A stretch of 64,000 nt of DNA from Mya arenaria (Eukaryota; Mollusca; Bivalvia; Myida; Myidae). The notes beneath the pieces were generated by a model, which worked only from the letters and a program-made list of their open reading frames with translations, had not been told where the DNA came from and did not search any database. A program made the position numbers and the translations under genes. Where the stretch lies: positions 11,229,937-11,293,936 of the forward strand of contig NC_069133.1 of NCBI RefSeq assembly GCF_026914265.1, read 5' to 3'. Shown one piece after another: positions 27,501 through 36,770 of the stretch (the first letter of the stretch is position 1; each line of letters begins with the position of its first letter).

Positions 27501-29470
27501 TTTTGGGTGAGAAGTGGACACCTATACCACTGGACCACTCTAACCCCTGGTAAGGATCGAACCCACAACCTTTTGGGTGAGAAGTGGACACCTATACCAC
27601 TGGACCACTCTAACCCCTGGTAAGGATCGAACCCACAACCTTTTGGGTGAGAAGTGGACACCTATACCACTGGACCACTCTAACCCCTGGTAAGGATCGA
27701 ACCCACAACCTTTTGGGTGAGAAGTGGACACCTATACCACTAGACCACTCTAACCCCTGGTAAGGATCGAACCCACAACCTTTTGGGTGAGAAGTGGACA
27801 CCTATACCACTGGACCACTCTAACCCCTGGTAAGGATCGAACCCACAACCTTTTGGGTGAGAAGTGGACACCTATACCACTGGACCACTCTAACCCCTGG
27901 TAAGGATCGAACCCACAACCTTTTGGGTGAGAAGTGGACACCTATACCACTAGATCACTCTAACCCCTGGTAAGGATCGAACCCACAACCTTTTGGGTGA
28001 GAAGTGGACACCTATACCACTGGACCACTCTAACCCCTGGTAAGGATCGAACCCACAACCTTTTGGGTGAGAAGTGGACACCTATACCACTGGACCACTC
28101 TAACCCCTGGTTAGGATCGAACCCACAACCTTTTGGGTGAGAAGTGGACACCTATACCACTGGACCACTCTAACCCTGGTTAGGATCGAACCCACAACCT
28201 TTTGGGTGAGAAGTGGACACCTATACCACTGGACCACTCTAACCCCTGGTAAGGATCGAACCCACAACCTTTTGGGTGAGAAGTGGACACCTATACCACT
28301 GGACCACTCTAACCCCTGGTAAGGATCGAACCCACAACCTTTTGGGTGAGAAGTGGACACCTATACCACTGGACCACTCTCACCCTGGTGAGGATTGAAC
28401 CCACAACCTTTTGGGTGAGAAGTGGACACCTATACCACTGGACCACTCTCACCCTGGTGAGGATTGAACCCACAACCTTTTGGGTGAGAAGTGGACACCT
28501 ATACCACTGGACCACTCTCACCCTGGTTAGGATCGAACCCACAACCTTTTGGGTGAGAAGTGGACACCTATACCACTGGACCACTCTAACCCCTGGTTAG
28601 GATCGAACCCACAACCTTTTGGGTGAGAAGTGGACACCTATACCACTGGACCATTCTCACCCTGGTAAGGATCGAACCCACAACCTTTTGGGTGAGAAGT
28701 GGACACCTATACCACTGGACCACTCTAACCCCTGGTTAGGATCGAACCCACAACCTTTTGGGTGAGAAGTGGACACCTATACCACTGGACCACTCTAACC
28801 CCTGGTTAGGATCGAACCCACAACCTTTTGGGTGAGAAGTGGACACCTATACCACTGGACCACTCTAACCCCTGGTTAGGATCGAACCCACAACCTTTTG
28901 GGTGAGAAGTGGACACCTATACCACTGGACCACTCTCACCCTGGTGAGGATCGAACCCACAACCTTTTGGGTGAGAAGTGGACACCTATACCACTGGACC
29001 ACTCTAACCCCTGGTTAGGATCAAACCCACAACCTTTTGGGTGAGAAGTGGACACCTATACCACTAGACCACTCTCACCCTGGTGGGGATCAAACCCACA
29101 ACCTTTTGGGTTAGAAGTGGACACTTATACCACTGGACCATTCTCACCCTGGTGGGGATCAAACCCACAACCTTTTGGGTGAGAAGTGGACACTTATACC
29201 ACTGGACCATTCTCACCCTGGTAAGGATCGAACCCACAACCTTTTGGGTGAGAAGTGGACACTTATACCACTGGACCATTCTCACCCTGGTAAGGATTGA
29301 ACCCACAACCTTTTGGGTGAGAAGTGGACACTTGTCCCACAAGATCACTCTAACCCTTAGTGGGATTAAACACACAACCTTTTGGGTGAGAAGCGGTACC
29401 TATCCCACTGGACCACTCTAACACTTGGTGTCATGGTCATCAAAAGCGGTCTTGGCGTTCAAAAACTTGG

Positions 29471-29546
<76 letters not shown>

Positions 29547-32500
29547 ATTAATCAATAAATTATTACTTGTGTAGATCCTGGTCTGACCGAGGGAGAAGTG
29601 GTGTACAAACGGGAACGGGCCCATCAGATAGCCCAGCGTCTCCTAGACTGGGACATTATTGCCGATGTGGAGGCCGACACTGGAGACCAAAGTAAGAACA
29701 AAAAGGCACCATTTAAGCCCTTTAGTCTTCTAGGATATTCTATTGCTTTTTTGCATGGTGCTAGTTTGTGTAGTGTATTTTTCTAAAAAATATTTTTTAA
29801 AAAGTTTATTATTTTTTCCAAATTATAGACCCTACCATTTAAAAAAAATAAAATAATAATAGTAATTATTCATGGAATCGTTGTCTGGTCTGATGTTACA
29901 ATGTTAGAATAGTTGTATTTTTTATTGTATGTCATCTTTAATTGGTTTTAATATACCAGCTTGAAGTATTTACACGGAAAACTGATAATTTTTACCTATT
30001 TGAAGCATTCATGCGCTAATATTGCCCAATATGCAATAAACAGGCCTTTTCCCAATCTTTGCTGAAAAAGCCGTGCATGAACGGGGCAAAATGGGAGATA
30101 TTTTCATGATGTGTCACTTGCAGATATCTAAGATGCTATGCCATCAGATGGTAGTCACATGGGTATCTTATTAACCAATCATTGTGAAGCATATCTCTTG
30201 TCAATATTGTTGTTTTCTTATTTATTTTGTTGCAAATAACCATAGTATGTGTTAATTGGACCCTCAAGAAGGCTAGAAGTGCACATATCTCACTGCTCTA
30301 TGCAGAAATGAATGTGTTGACATAAATAGTTTGAATTTTTCTTTCTAAAGAAAACAAAAGATATATTATAACATCAAATGTGTTTAAAAACTGAAGGCAC
30401 CCCTTGGAGTCTTGAGTTTGTTTTTCAAGCTTCTGCATTTTTGATATTGATGTACAAAAAGTTGGTACTAGGCCAGTTTTGACCTATCATGATGTAAACA
30501 ATGACTCCCTTAAAGAAAGTGATAATTTTGTGAAAACAACTGGATAGGCTGCTGATATTGTATAAAATATGTAAACGAATATTGAAAATGAGTAGTTAGA
30601 CTGTTGTTATTCCGTGATAACACTGTAAGATTGTTTCCTATTTCTTGAAATGTATAAAGAGTGGTCTTAAATGTTTTTCAAAAGGTCATTCTCAAACAAA
30701 CTTAAGTCTCATTTAAAAAAACAATTCCTGTTAAAATCAATTAAATACTTTATTATTTACTATTTTATTCCACATTTTAGACGACAGCTCAGCATACAGT
30801 TTTGATGCTGAGTTCCCAGTGGTTACAGTACATGCCCAATTACCAGCCAAGAGAGAAGAGGGCATAACCAGTGATGAAGACAACACCCCAGAGGTGAATT
30901 CTCTTTCTACACGCCCAAAGGATCATACTATGTTATTGTGCTTGCTATCAGTCGTCTTCAGTGAGATGGGCCGTCCTTCTGTTAACAATTACTTGTGTGC
31001 ACAGTTTCTCAAACATTTTTAGGGGGATTTTCTGCAACTTTTACAGATGATTGTTTTATGTGCACAACTCCCAGTACATGTTGTGTGGGCAACTTCATGT
31101 ACATTTTGCGCTGGATTTTTTTAGCTCACCTGAGCACGAAGTTCACATTTATGACTGTATTTTCATGAAAGGTGGTCAGAAAATTTATATTAATAATCTT
31201 TAAGTCAAGTTTAAATCTGGGTCATGTGCGGTCAAAAACTAGGTCACCAGGTCAAATTATAGGAAAAGCTTGTTAGCACTCTAGAGGTCACATATATGAC
31301 TCTTTGTTCATGAAAGTTGGTCAGAATGTTTATATTAATTATCTCTAAGTCAAGTTTAAATCTGAGTCATGTGCGGTCAAAAACTAGGTCACCAGGTCAA
31401 ATTTAAGAAAAAGCTTGTTAACACTCTAGAGGTCACATTTATAACTGTATCTTCATGAAAGTTGGTCAGAATGTTTATATTAATAATGTTTAAGTCAAGT
31501 TTGAATCTGGGTCATGTGCGGTCAAAAACTAGGTCACCAGGTCAAATAATAGGAAAGCATGTTAACACTCTAGAGGCCACATTTATGACCATATGTTCAT
31601 GGAACTTGATCAGAATGTTATTCTTGATGATCTTTAGGTAGAGACTGAAACTGGGTAATCAGAGGTCAAAAACCAGGCCAGTAGGTCATATCATAGAAAA
31701 ACTGTAAACACTGTAGAGGTTATATTCTCTCTATGATCACCATGAAACTATGTCAGAATGTTTGTGTTTATGAAATCTATGTCAATTTTGACACTGGGTA
31801 TCCTGAGTTTAAAAACTAGGTCACAAAGTCAAATCATAGAAAATATTGTTATAACACTGTTGAGGCCATATTTTCTACTTTATCTATATGATATTAAAAA
31901 AATTATTCGTGATATTAAAAAAAACTTGGTCTTAGGAAGGATCTAAGTAAACTTATTTTTTTAATTCCAGCAGGTATAAATGTTTTGATTCCATACTTCA
32001 TGATTATATGCAGATTTATTGAAAATATACTCTGTAATTTAATAAAAAAAGTCCTTCCATGATGTAGACAAAAGTATGTATAATAAGTTTTCAATGTTTC
32101 GTGCATTTTCATGTAGAACAAGTGTTCTAATCACACTGCTAAAATACATTCTGAATTAAATGAAACAATTTTCATGTTTATACTCCAACCATAACAAGAA
32201 CAGAAAATAAAAATGTACAAACAAAGACAAGTATGCATCCTTTCTAAGGTTGCAGACCACCAGACTGACATTTCAAATTCTCTAATACTGTAATACCCTC
32301 AACTTTAAAATTTAACATGTAGCATTGAAAACTAGTCCTAAATTTGTTTTAATTAAGTCCCCTCTCGTTGCACTTTCCATCACCCTGAAAAACACTTATT
32401 CCTTCCCCCTGTCACAATTGGCCTCGGCCTGAAAACACTTATTTCACACTTGAATTGGATCAGGTGAGCGATACAGGGCCTTCAGGGCCCTCTTGTTTAT

Positions 32501-34156
32501 AAAAGTGTTGATGATATATTCTACTTGAGTTGAGTTTCTCTGTTTTGCTCGAGTCATTGTTATTTGTTTTGTTTCATCTTTACATTAAACTTCCATTTCT
32601 TGGATCTTATTTATAAAAATTAAAACTTATTATAGAAACAACTTCTACCTTATAGTGAGCAACTTAATCTTTCTCATATGAATGTGACCACCCTTAAATA
32701 TTTTCCCCACTTCAATGACACAAACTGCATCAGCATGAGCGCATATTGCTCCGGCTCAACGGCACTCTTGCTAGGATTAAAATCAAGATGAATATGATGT
32801 TGCATTGCTATTGAAAATACAGATTCCTTATCTAATGATGATGCAAAAACAAATGATTGTGACAATATCATTTAGAAGTCAGATCTACGCATAGGAATTG
32901 TATTCTCCCACCTCAGATAAGTAGATCCAAATATTTGGCCATGCTGGAAATCCCAAAGGCAAAGATGAATATAATCTGTATTTATAAAATGAATTAATTA
33001 CATTTTTACTATATTATGTGTAACTGAGGAGGGAGAAAAGCATCTACAATGTACATATACTATGGCTGCTCATGTTAGATAGGATCATCCCAACCCTTGT
33101 GCAGGGTGTTTTGTGGAACCTTGATAAACCTCATTTCAGCAAAACATTCTATGCTCAGGTTGGGTTTGCCGACCTTACACTCTCGCCCATGGAGGCTACT
33201 TATAAGATCATACATCAGACATATGAATAATTGAAAATCTAGCTTCTTAAAAAAATCCATTGACAAAAAAAGAAGTTGAAATGTAAAGCCTTTCATAAAT
33301 AGTTATTTTTTGTCAAAATGATCATTATATATATTGACAGGCCACACCTAGAGCTACCCCTAAGCCAGCAGGCCCGAGTGGTCTCAGACAGTCCATGAGG
33401 GCTTTTTCCAGACAGTCGGGCCTCAAATCCATCACCCCTGGGCTGCGGGTTTCACAGTCACAGAGGGCGGTTGGGGCGGCAGAGCTGGACCAGTCCCAGG
33501 GAAAACAAGCAGTGCGTCAAACTTACTACGCTGGTCAGAGAAGTGCAGATAAATCAGGCTTAGAGGAGGCCAAAGCAAGCACCCAGGAGACATTAACCTC
33601 AAGGATGGGCAAGATTGAAAACACTTTACTTACCAATGGTGCTAATTATGATGATAACATTGCAGGTGCTGGTGCTCAAAATAATTCTAATATCAAAACA
33701 AGTTCTGACGCTGATGAAAGTTCAAACATCGTCAGAGAAAATACCAACCAAGATTCATTGGTAGATTCAATAGATTCACTTGAGACGGCAGATGCCCGGT
33801 ACGCCAATAACAGGGGAATGGGGTCACCCTATTCATATGACTCAACCATGTCAGTTGATTCCAACAATACGATTTTCTTCGATTCGGGATCAAGTTTCTA
33901 CTATGTCAAGCCATTTGTTGATAACTTTTTTGACATAAAGCAGCATGGGGCCTGGAAGAATAATGAACTATTCAGCCTTGTTGAAGAATGTTTCCAGAAG
34001 AAAGTGTCTGCCCAGTATGTGATGAGAATCATTTACACGCGACGGAGAAACGACCCTCGCGTGAAGAAATTCCTGCAGTCGGCATCGTCAGAGATGATTG
34101 AAAGGATGAGTTTTAGAGCGAGAAATGAAGAGGCCTCTGTGTGTGTGAGCAGTTAA
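2773..34156 (+). CDS. Munc13-like (MUN/MHD2-like) protein with DEP domain; 15 exons, 5' partial
   Basis: Exons: 2773-2878, 4158-4298, 5053-6132, 6711-6809, 12433-12576, 15126-15285, 19886-20085, 20689-20874, 22828-22911, 23197-23262, 25252-25332, 26748-26907, 29575-29691, 30781-30893, 33341-34156 (stop TAA). Every junction is GT-AG and the phases agree throughout (mostly phase 0; phase 1 at 15285, 26907 and 29691). The first exon starts in phase 2 after an acceptor, so the gene begins upstream. The 1183 visible residues comprise a Ser/Pro-rich N-terminal region (~36-440), a helical region (~476-782) whose motifs resemble the Munc13 MUN domain (REMCMRINNV, EENFTRVLECLW, AMPVERLVALY), a DEP domain (~800-890) split over three exons, and a Ser-rich tail ending in a conserved-looking basic segment (~1090-1183). 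Munc13 proteins prime vesicles for SNARE fusion, and DEP domains bind membranes or receptors; a trafficking role is inference. No C2 domain is visible. I do not recognise a named orthologue. Confidence 0.85.
2961..3670. mobile_element. MITE of the GCTGCACTCTCACAGAT family, interrupted by another insertion
   Basis: The left end (TAAAGCTGCACTCTTACAGA) runs to about 3155, and the right half resumes near 3531 and ends at AATCTGTGAGATAGCAGCT. The same halves are adjacent in the copy at 61209-61558. The ~375 bp in between is foreign to the element; part of it (about 3190-3275) recurs inverted at about 38560-38660. Confidence 0.65.
6890..10745. repeat. 24-bp minisatellite, ~3.8 kb (~150 units)
   Basis: The unit is close to ACATGCTGTGTATGGGAGGGGAAC, purine-rich on the plus strand and with GGGAGGGG in most units. 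The centre (about 7730-10330) is very regular and both flanks (6890-7700 and 10330-10745) are degraded, the usual age gradient. Because 24 is a multiple of 3, most reading frames stay open through it, up to 1023 codons on the minus strand; these are not genes. It sits in the intron between exons 6711-6809 and 12433-12576. Confidence 0.97.
10785..11594. mobile_element. Non-autonomous TIR element, 810 bp
   Basis: The left end TACTGTGAAATCATTAATGT is mirrored by the right end ATTAATTATTTCACAGTA; the inverted match continues imperfectly for ~90 bp (shared TTCGTGGG and CCACGAATTCAAG blocks). No transposase frame is present. It lies ~40 bp after the decayed end of the 24-bp array. Confidence 0.8.
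11595..12432. other. AT-rich intron, no feature seen
   Basis: Unique AT-rich intron between the TIR element and exon 12433. It ends in a pyrimidine-rich acceptor (TCTCCTGTCCGCAG). Confidence 0.6.
13357..13699. mobile_element. MITE, GCTGCACTCTCACAGAT family, copy 2
   Basis: The left end is decayed (GCTGCACCTTTCACAGATTA); the right end ATCTGTGAGAGTGCAGCTTTA is intact. The internal block (TTTTTTGCG..., GACTGCTGAC, CTTAAACCGTTA) is shared with the copies at 14670, 22016 and 61209. Confidence 0.85.
13984..14346. repeat. 33-bp tandem array, 11 near-identical copies
   Basis: The unit is CGTTGAACACCATTCACATG + TTTTCCTTGGAAA. As read, the 11 copies differ only at one site, GTTGAAC versus GTTAAAC, in the order G G G A G A A G A G A. 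Frames stay open through it only because 33 is a multiple of 3. It is intronic. Confidence 0.96.
14534..15069. mobile_element. TIR element (GGGCCGATTGTT...), host to a nested MITE
   Basis: GGGCCGATTGTTCAGAACATCG near 14534 is mirrored by CAATTGGCCC at the right end, with further inverted matches (GTTAACGATGTTGTTAAC versus GTCAACAACGATGCC). The centre is occupied by the MITE at 14670-14951. A related left end (CCGATTGTTCAGAACTTTGT) occurs near 51508. Confidence 0.65.
14670..14951. mobile_element. MITE, GCTGCACTCTCACAGAT family, copy 3 (282 bp, nested)
   Basis: It begins TAAAGCTGCACTCTCACAGA and ends TCTGTGAGAGTGCAGCTTTA, with TA at both edges. It is shorter than other copies through an internal deletion and lies inside the 14534-15069 element. 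Confidence 0.9.
15474..15536. repeat. (CGTG)n microsatellite
   Basis: About 16 uninterrupted CGTG units at the 5' side of the 145-bp core repeats. Confidence 0.98.
16304..17642. mobile_element. 1339-bp TA-flanked TIR element nested in cassette 1
   Basis: The ends are CCGTAAATGACTGGGTAT and ATACCCAGTCATTTACGG, perfect 18-bp inverts, and both are flanked by TA (16302-16303 and 17643-17644). Just inside, TTAGACGCA is also mirrored. Removing the element with one TA gives CCGATTATCAGATTTTG, which matches sister core units (CCGATGATCAGATTTTG at about 16007) apart from one base. No transposase frame is seen, so it is non-autonomous. A TA target suggests a Tc1/mariner- or IS4EU/ISL2EU-like source, not determined. 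Confidence 0.9.
18736..19885. other. Intron with a dispersed repeat
   Basis: Blocks reading GCCCTTATCACTCCTGTGAT (about 19055) and GCCCTTATCACTGCTGTGAA (about 19471) are a direct pair; the same family appears inverted near 43985-44030 (ATCACAGGAGTGATAAGGGC). No coding signal precedes the acceptor at 19885. Confidence 0.6.
20405..20638. repeat. 30-bp tandem array, ~8 diverged copies
   Basis: The unit resembles GTAGGTCCTCATAAGACAAA + GTGCTTTTTG. It ends ~50 bp upstream of the exon at 20689. The open minus-strand frame across it (to 20777) arises from the 30-bp period plus the antisense of the exon. Confidence 0.9.
22016..22348. mobile_element. MITE, GCTGCACTCTCACAGAT family, copy 4
   Basis: TAAAGCTGCACTCTCACAGA at the left and ATCTGTGAGAGTGCAGCTTT at the right, with inner parts that fold back on each other (CTTAAACCGTTATTGTTTAAG centre). 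Confidence 0.92.
22410..22555 (-). mobile_element. tRNA-derived SINE (single copy)
   Basis: Read on the minus strand, a tRNA-like head has box A (GGTCTAGTGGTATAGG) and a box-B-like GGGTTTGGTCC, followed by a body shared with 27268-27335 (GAAACCAGTACTG, GAGAGGCCATGAGAAAGTACCCC). It is the single-copy counterpart of the 70-bp array further on. Confidence 0.75.
23711..24374. mobile_element. Cassette element 3: TCTG microsatellite plus three 161-bp core repeats
   Basis: A CCCCCC...GGGGGGGG foldback left end is followed by a GTCCGTCT-type microsatellite (about 23757-23812) and three ~161-bp units starting GTCCGGGATTCATCTTT at 23821, 23982 and 24143. The right end is a G-rich stretch, a small hairpin (TAGCC-TAT-GGCTTA) and GTTCTAGTTT. 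The plan is the same as in the elements at 15420 and 31121. Confidence 0.65.
24375..25251. other. AT-rich intron, nothing seen
   Basis: AT-rich intron up to the acceptor before exon 25252; no repeat or coding signal recognised. Confidence 0.55.
25625..26101. mobile_element. Foldback element with ~115-bp imperfect inverted arms
   Basis: GTATACCATGTGATAAATT near 25631 is mirrored by AATTTATCACGTGGTATAC near 26078. Inner arms also match (GAAGGCAATATTTTG, AACAAAGATAACTT and CACCATTTTAA versus their complements at 25980-26055). No coding capacity. Confidence 0.75.
26130..26540. repeat. Degenerate short tandem repeat (AAAGGGTCTCTTATATAAA type)
   Basis: Many imperfect ~25-30 bp units with GTAAAGGGTCTCTTATATAA variants; intronic, just before exon 26748. 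Confidence 0.7.
27268..27405 (-). mobile_element. tRNA-derived SINE body joined to the tandem array
   Basis: This shares the body of the SINE at 22410-22555 (TTTCCTGGGTAGAAACCAGT, GAGAAAGTACCCCTGG) and runs directly into the first 70-bp unit. The array therefore grew from the head of this copy. Confidence 0.75.
27335..29430 (-). repeat. ~30-copy tandem array of a 70-bp tRNA-like SINE head
   Basis: Period 70 bp (69 in some later units), very homogeneous from 27400 to 29050 and decaying towards 29430. On the minus strand each unit reads like a tRNA: box A region TGGTCCAGTGGTATAGG, an anticodon-like CACTTCTCACC and box B GGGTTCGATCC, so about 30 potential Pol III internal promoters lie head to tail. 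Units show no run of four T on that strand, so no Pol III terminator. It sits in the intron that splits the DEP domain. Confidence 0.93.
29474..29545. repeat. (TA)n microsatellite
   Basis: About 35 TA units ending ~30 bp before the acceptor of exon 29575. Confidence 0.97.
29692..30780. other. Unique AT-rich intron
   Basis: No repeat, RNA gene or exon recognised; it ends in the acceptor TTCCACATTTTAG. Confidence 0.55.
31121..32498. mobile_element. Cassette element 2: AGCTCACCTG ends, ~145-bp core repeats, 3' hairpin
   Basis: The left end TTAGCTCACCTGAGC is inverted at CAGGTGAGCG (32461), followed by the hairpin AGGGCC-TTCA-GGGCCCT and CTTGTTT. Core units start with AAGTCAAGTTTAAATCTGGG at 31202, 31347 and 31492, a 145-bp period, with two more decayed units. 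It lies in the intron between exons 30781-30893 and 33341-34156. A core fragment (CATGAAACTTGGTCAGAATGT) recurs at about 57958. Confidence 0.7.
32499..33340. other. Intron, nothing seen
   Basis: AT-rich sequence between cassette 2 and the last exon of the MUN/DEP gene; no feature recognised. Confidence 0.55.
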
Positions 34157-34432
34157 TTTTCAGGGATATGTATTTGTTTGTTTCAATTATCTCATGCCAG
34201 TTGAATGGGCCATTCTCTCTGTGGTGCTGTTTAAGATATAGCAATGCTCCTGTATGTGGTATGAAATCTACCTTGCAAAATGAAATGCTTACATGTATTG
34301 TTTTATCATAGCAATGTATATAAAAGTTTCAACAAAAATGATCATGGGCCTTCTTGGGGGAGTGGTTTAGTCATCCAAGCATTTTGATTGGTTGGCTAAA
34401 TATATCTGTAACAGACAGCAATATTTTACTGC

Positions 34433-34658
34433 TGGGGCCATATTCACTAATGCTTCAGTCTGAGTTTGAAACTCAAGGCTCAAAAAAGTGATTCCTAAAA
34501 AGTATGTTATTGTTTTTGTTAAAGATGTGTAACTAATTGTTAAACATATATATTTATCCTGTTTTACCATTTTAACTCTTTCAGAAACAAATTTAAAATG
34601 GAAGGAAAACTTGCAGTCTCAAACTCAGAGTCAGGAATTAGTGAATATGAACCCTGGT
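34433..34658. mobile_element. Small MITE in the 3' UTR of the MUN/DEP gene
   Basis: CATATTCACTAATGCTTCAG and CTGAGTTTGAAACTC at the left are mirrored by GAGTCAGGAATTAGTGAATA at the right, ~45-bp imperfect arms around ~130 bp. It starts about 280 bp after the stop codon. Confidence 0.7.
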
Positions 34659-34935
34659 TGTTGTGGCCAAAGCACAACGCAATACGCCAATGTATCTTAA
34701 TTAAAAAAAATACCCAGTCCCCAATTTCTTCAAACATCTTAAGTCCCTTTTAATAGAATCAAGCTTACTAAAAGATGGTAGAATTTGTGTAATATTTACA
34801 TTCTTAGAGGGATTTTTGACTTGAAGGGAATTTATCTTTGATATGCTTAAAAGCTTTTGAGAAATTCGGGTCTGGTATTATTATACATGTACATGTACAT
34901 GTTAACTATATTTTGCTGATCAAACTATGTAATCA

Positions 34936-34941
34936 AATAAA
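34936..34941 (+). terminator. Candidate polyadenylation signal AATAAA for the MUN/DEP gene
   Basis: First AATAAA after the stop at 34156, implying a ~0.8 kb 3' UTR. Further AATAAA motifs near 36828 and 36948 could give longer forms. Confidence 0.4.
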
Positions 34942-36578
34942 GCAAGGATTAAAATTTTAATAATAAATTCTTGTATGAATAATGACATTTATTGTAAGGC
35001 AAAGATTATTACTAGCTTTATATTGACTAATGCAATTCATCATTGAATCAGAGCTTTAAAGAGAAGTCCAAGTATAGTAAATCAGCTTTTGGAAAGATTT
35101 GTCTATGAGTTTGATTGTTATTTTCAAAATTGCCAATTAAGATGTTTGCCAAAGACAGAATTTTGTAATTATTGAAAATCGTTTAAAGTTTTATTACTAT
35201 TCTTATTCCTATTTGATTTAAATAATCAAAAAAATGTTGCATGATTGTGTTTGGGCATTGTGCAAGTATTTAAAACAATAAGAATGAACAAACGAGCTTG
35301 TGCAATACATGTATCTATTGGGTCATATTATCAATGCTTGCATCATAACAATTGATTTTCCAAATTAATATTTCTTTTTACTAGATAAAATATCTATTTC
35401 GGGATTAAGAGCATTAGTGGAAGGTAAAATTTCCATTTTGTTTTTGGACAGTTACTAATTTTCAATATAAGGATATTTTGTTATAAGCTTGATCATATGA
35501 TTGCCATTGTGTTTTTTTTTTATTGTTTATTGTACACTTTGATAAGAATTGCAATATGAGTATATAGTATGATAAAATCAAAATCTATATTGTAAGCAAA
35601 ACAATGCAATATTTTGTTATACCCACACAGAACAAAGTTTGATGGGGAGTCATTATAGGAGTGATTCAAGATTGTGTCAGTCTGTTGGGGGGGGGGGGGG
35701 GGGGGGGTATTGGTTTTTACCAGACTTTAAATCATTAAAGGGTCATCTGATTTTTTTGTTCACATGCTTAACACCATAAAATTAAGATCAAGTTTGAATG
35801 TGTGTACAAAAAAAAATTGACAGAGTAATGACCCTCCTTTTCAACTTAGAATTAGGATGTTTAACTACAAATGTACATTGCAATGCCATTTAATGGACTG
35901 CATTTAAAGGTCTATGGTATGTTGTGTTTTGAGTTTTGTGTGTTAAACATGACCCCCTTTGATGTGGGCCCCAATATTTGCACATTATCAAAGTCCCTCA
36001 ATACAGGATTAAGCTAAGGACACTATTTCATTTTTGTTTTGTTATAAATTGATTATTGTTCTCCTTTTAAAGGGTTTTGAGACTTTCTGAGGAAATTATT
36101 TTAAGATAATCATGATACTCATCTTTTTGTTTTTTAATATCAAATATTAAAGCAAGTTATATGGCTGCATTACTGATAAATATTTCAAGAACTTTGGACG
36201 AGAAGTAGTGCAAATATTGCCTGCAACTTGCTAGATGTGTTTTATGAATTGTTTGTCTCTTTCATTTATTTATTTTTATAAAGAACTACATATATAAGTG
36301 TTGTATGTAAATAACTGATAATTCTCAGGTCTGACAGGGTTAAAAGATGCTTTTCATCTGGAAGACTTAAGTGTTATGATAATTTATAAACATTATGCAC
36401 AACTAGTTTCACAAATGACACCAGTATTTACAAGAAAAGGCTCTGGCTAGGGGATTTTTTCTCAGGTTAGCTGTGTGTTTACTGTGAATCAAATGTACTA
36501 TTTTACTAGCTATATTATGTATCATATCGTTTAATACTGGCTGATCTAATGCTTTTCATATCTTATTCGCTTTTTTAA

Positions 36579-36770
36579 TGTATAATTGTTATTATTTTGT
36601 TAATATTTCTTTTAGTGTATAATTGTTATTATTTTGTTAACATTTCTTTTAGTGTATAATTGTTATTATTTTGTTAATATTTCTTTTAGTGTATATATAT
36701 ATATTGTTATTATTTCGTTAATATTTCTTTTAATGTATAATTGTTATCATTTTTTTAATATATCTTAAAA
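36579..36770. repeat. ~37-bp tandem array, 5 copies
   Basis: The unit is TGTATAATTGTTATTATTTT + GTTAATATTTCTTTTAG, AT-rich and slightly diverged. Confidence 0.85.

Larger units (their letters stand above)
26748..30893 (+). other. DEP domain of the 2773-34156 gene, interrupted by two introns
   Basis: Residues ~800-890 carry the DEP signature: a basic helix (VRQRLKHDLQRYKKDF), the SGADLVKWIL core, a helix with ERAHQIAQRLLDWDIIADV, and a closing beta strand (DSSAYSFDAE). The domain is cut by the introns at 26908-29574 (phase 1) and 29692-30780 (phase 1). The first of these introns contains the 70-bp tRNA-like array and a TA microsatellite that ends about 30 bp before the acceptor. Confidence 0.8.

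Noticed and set aside
27335..29430. CRISPR-like regular spacing of repeats
   Set aside because: The whole 70-bp unit is repeated with no unique spacers, the sequence is tRNA-like, and the genome is eukaryotic.
27335..29430. Cluster of functional tRNA genes
   Set aside because: Box A and B are present, but the stems cannot be closed into a proper cloverleaf and there are no terminators; a SINE head explains it better.
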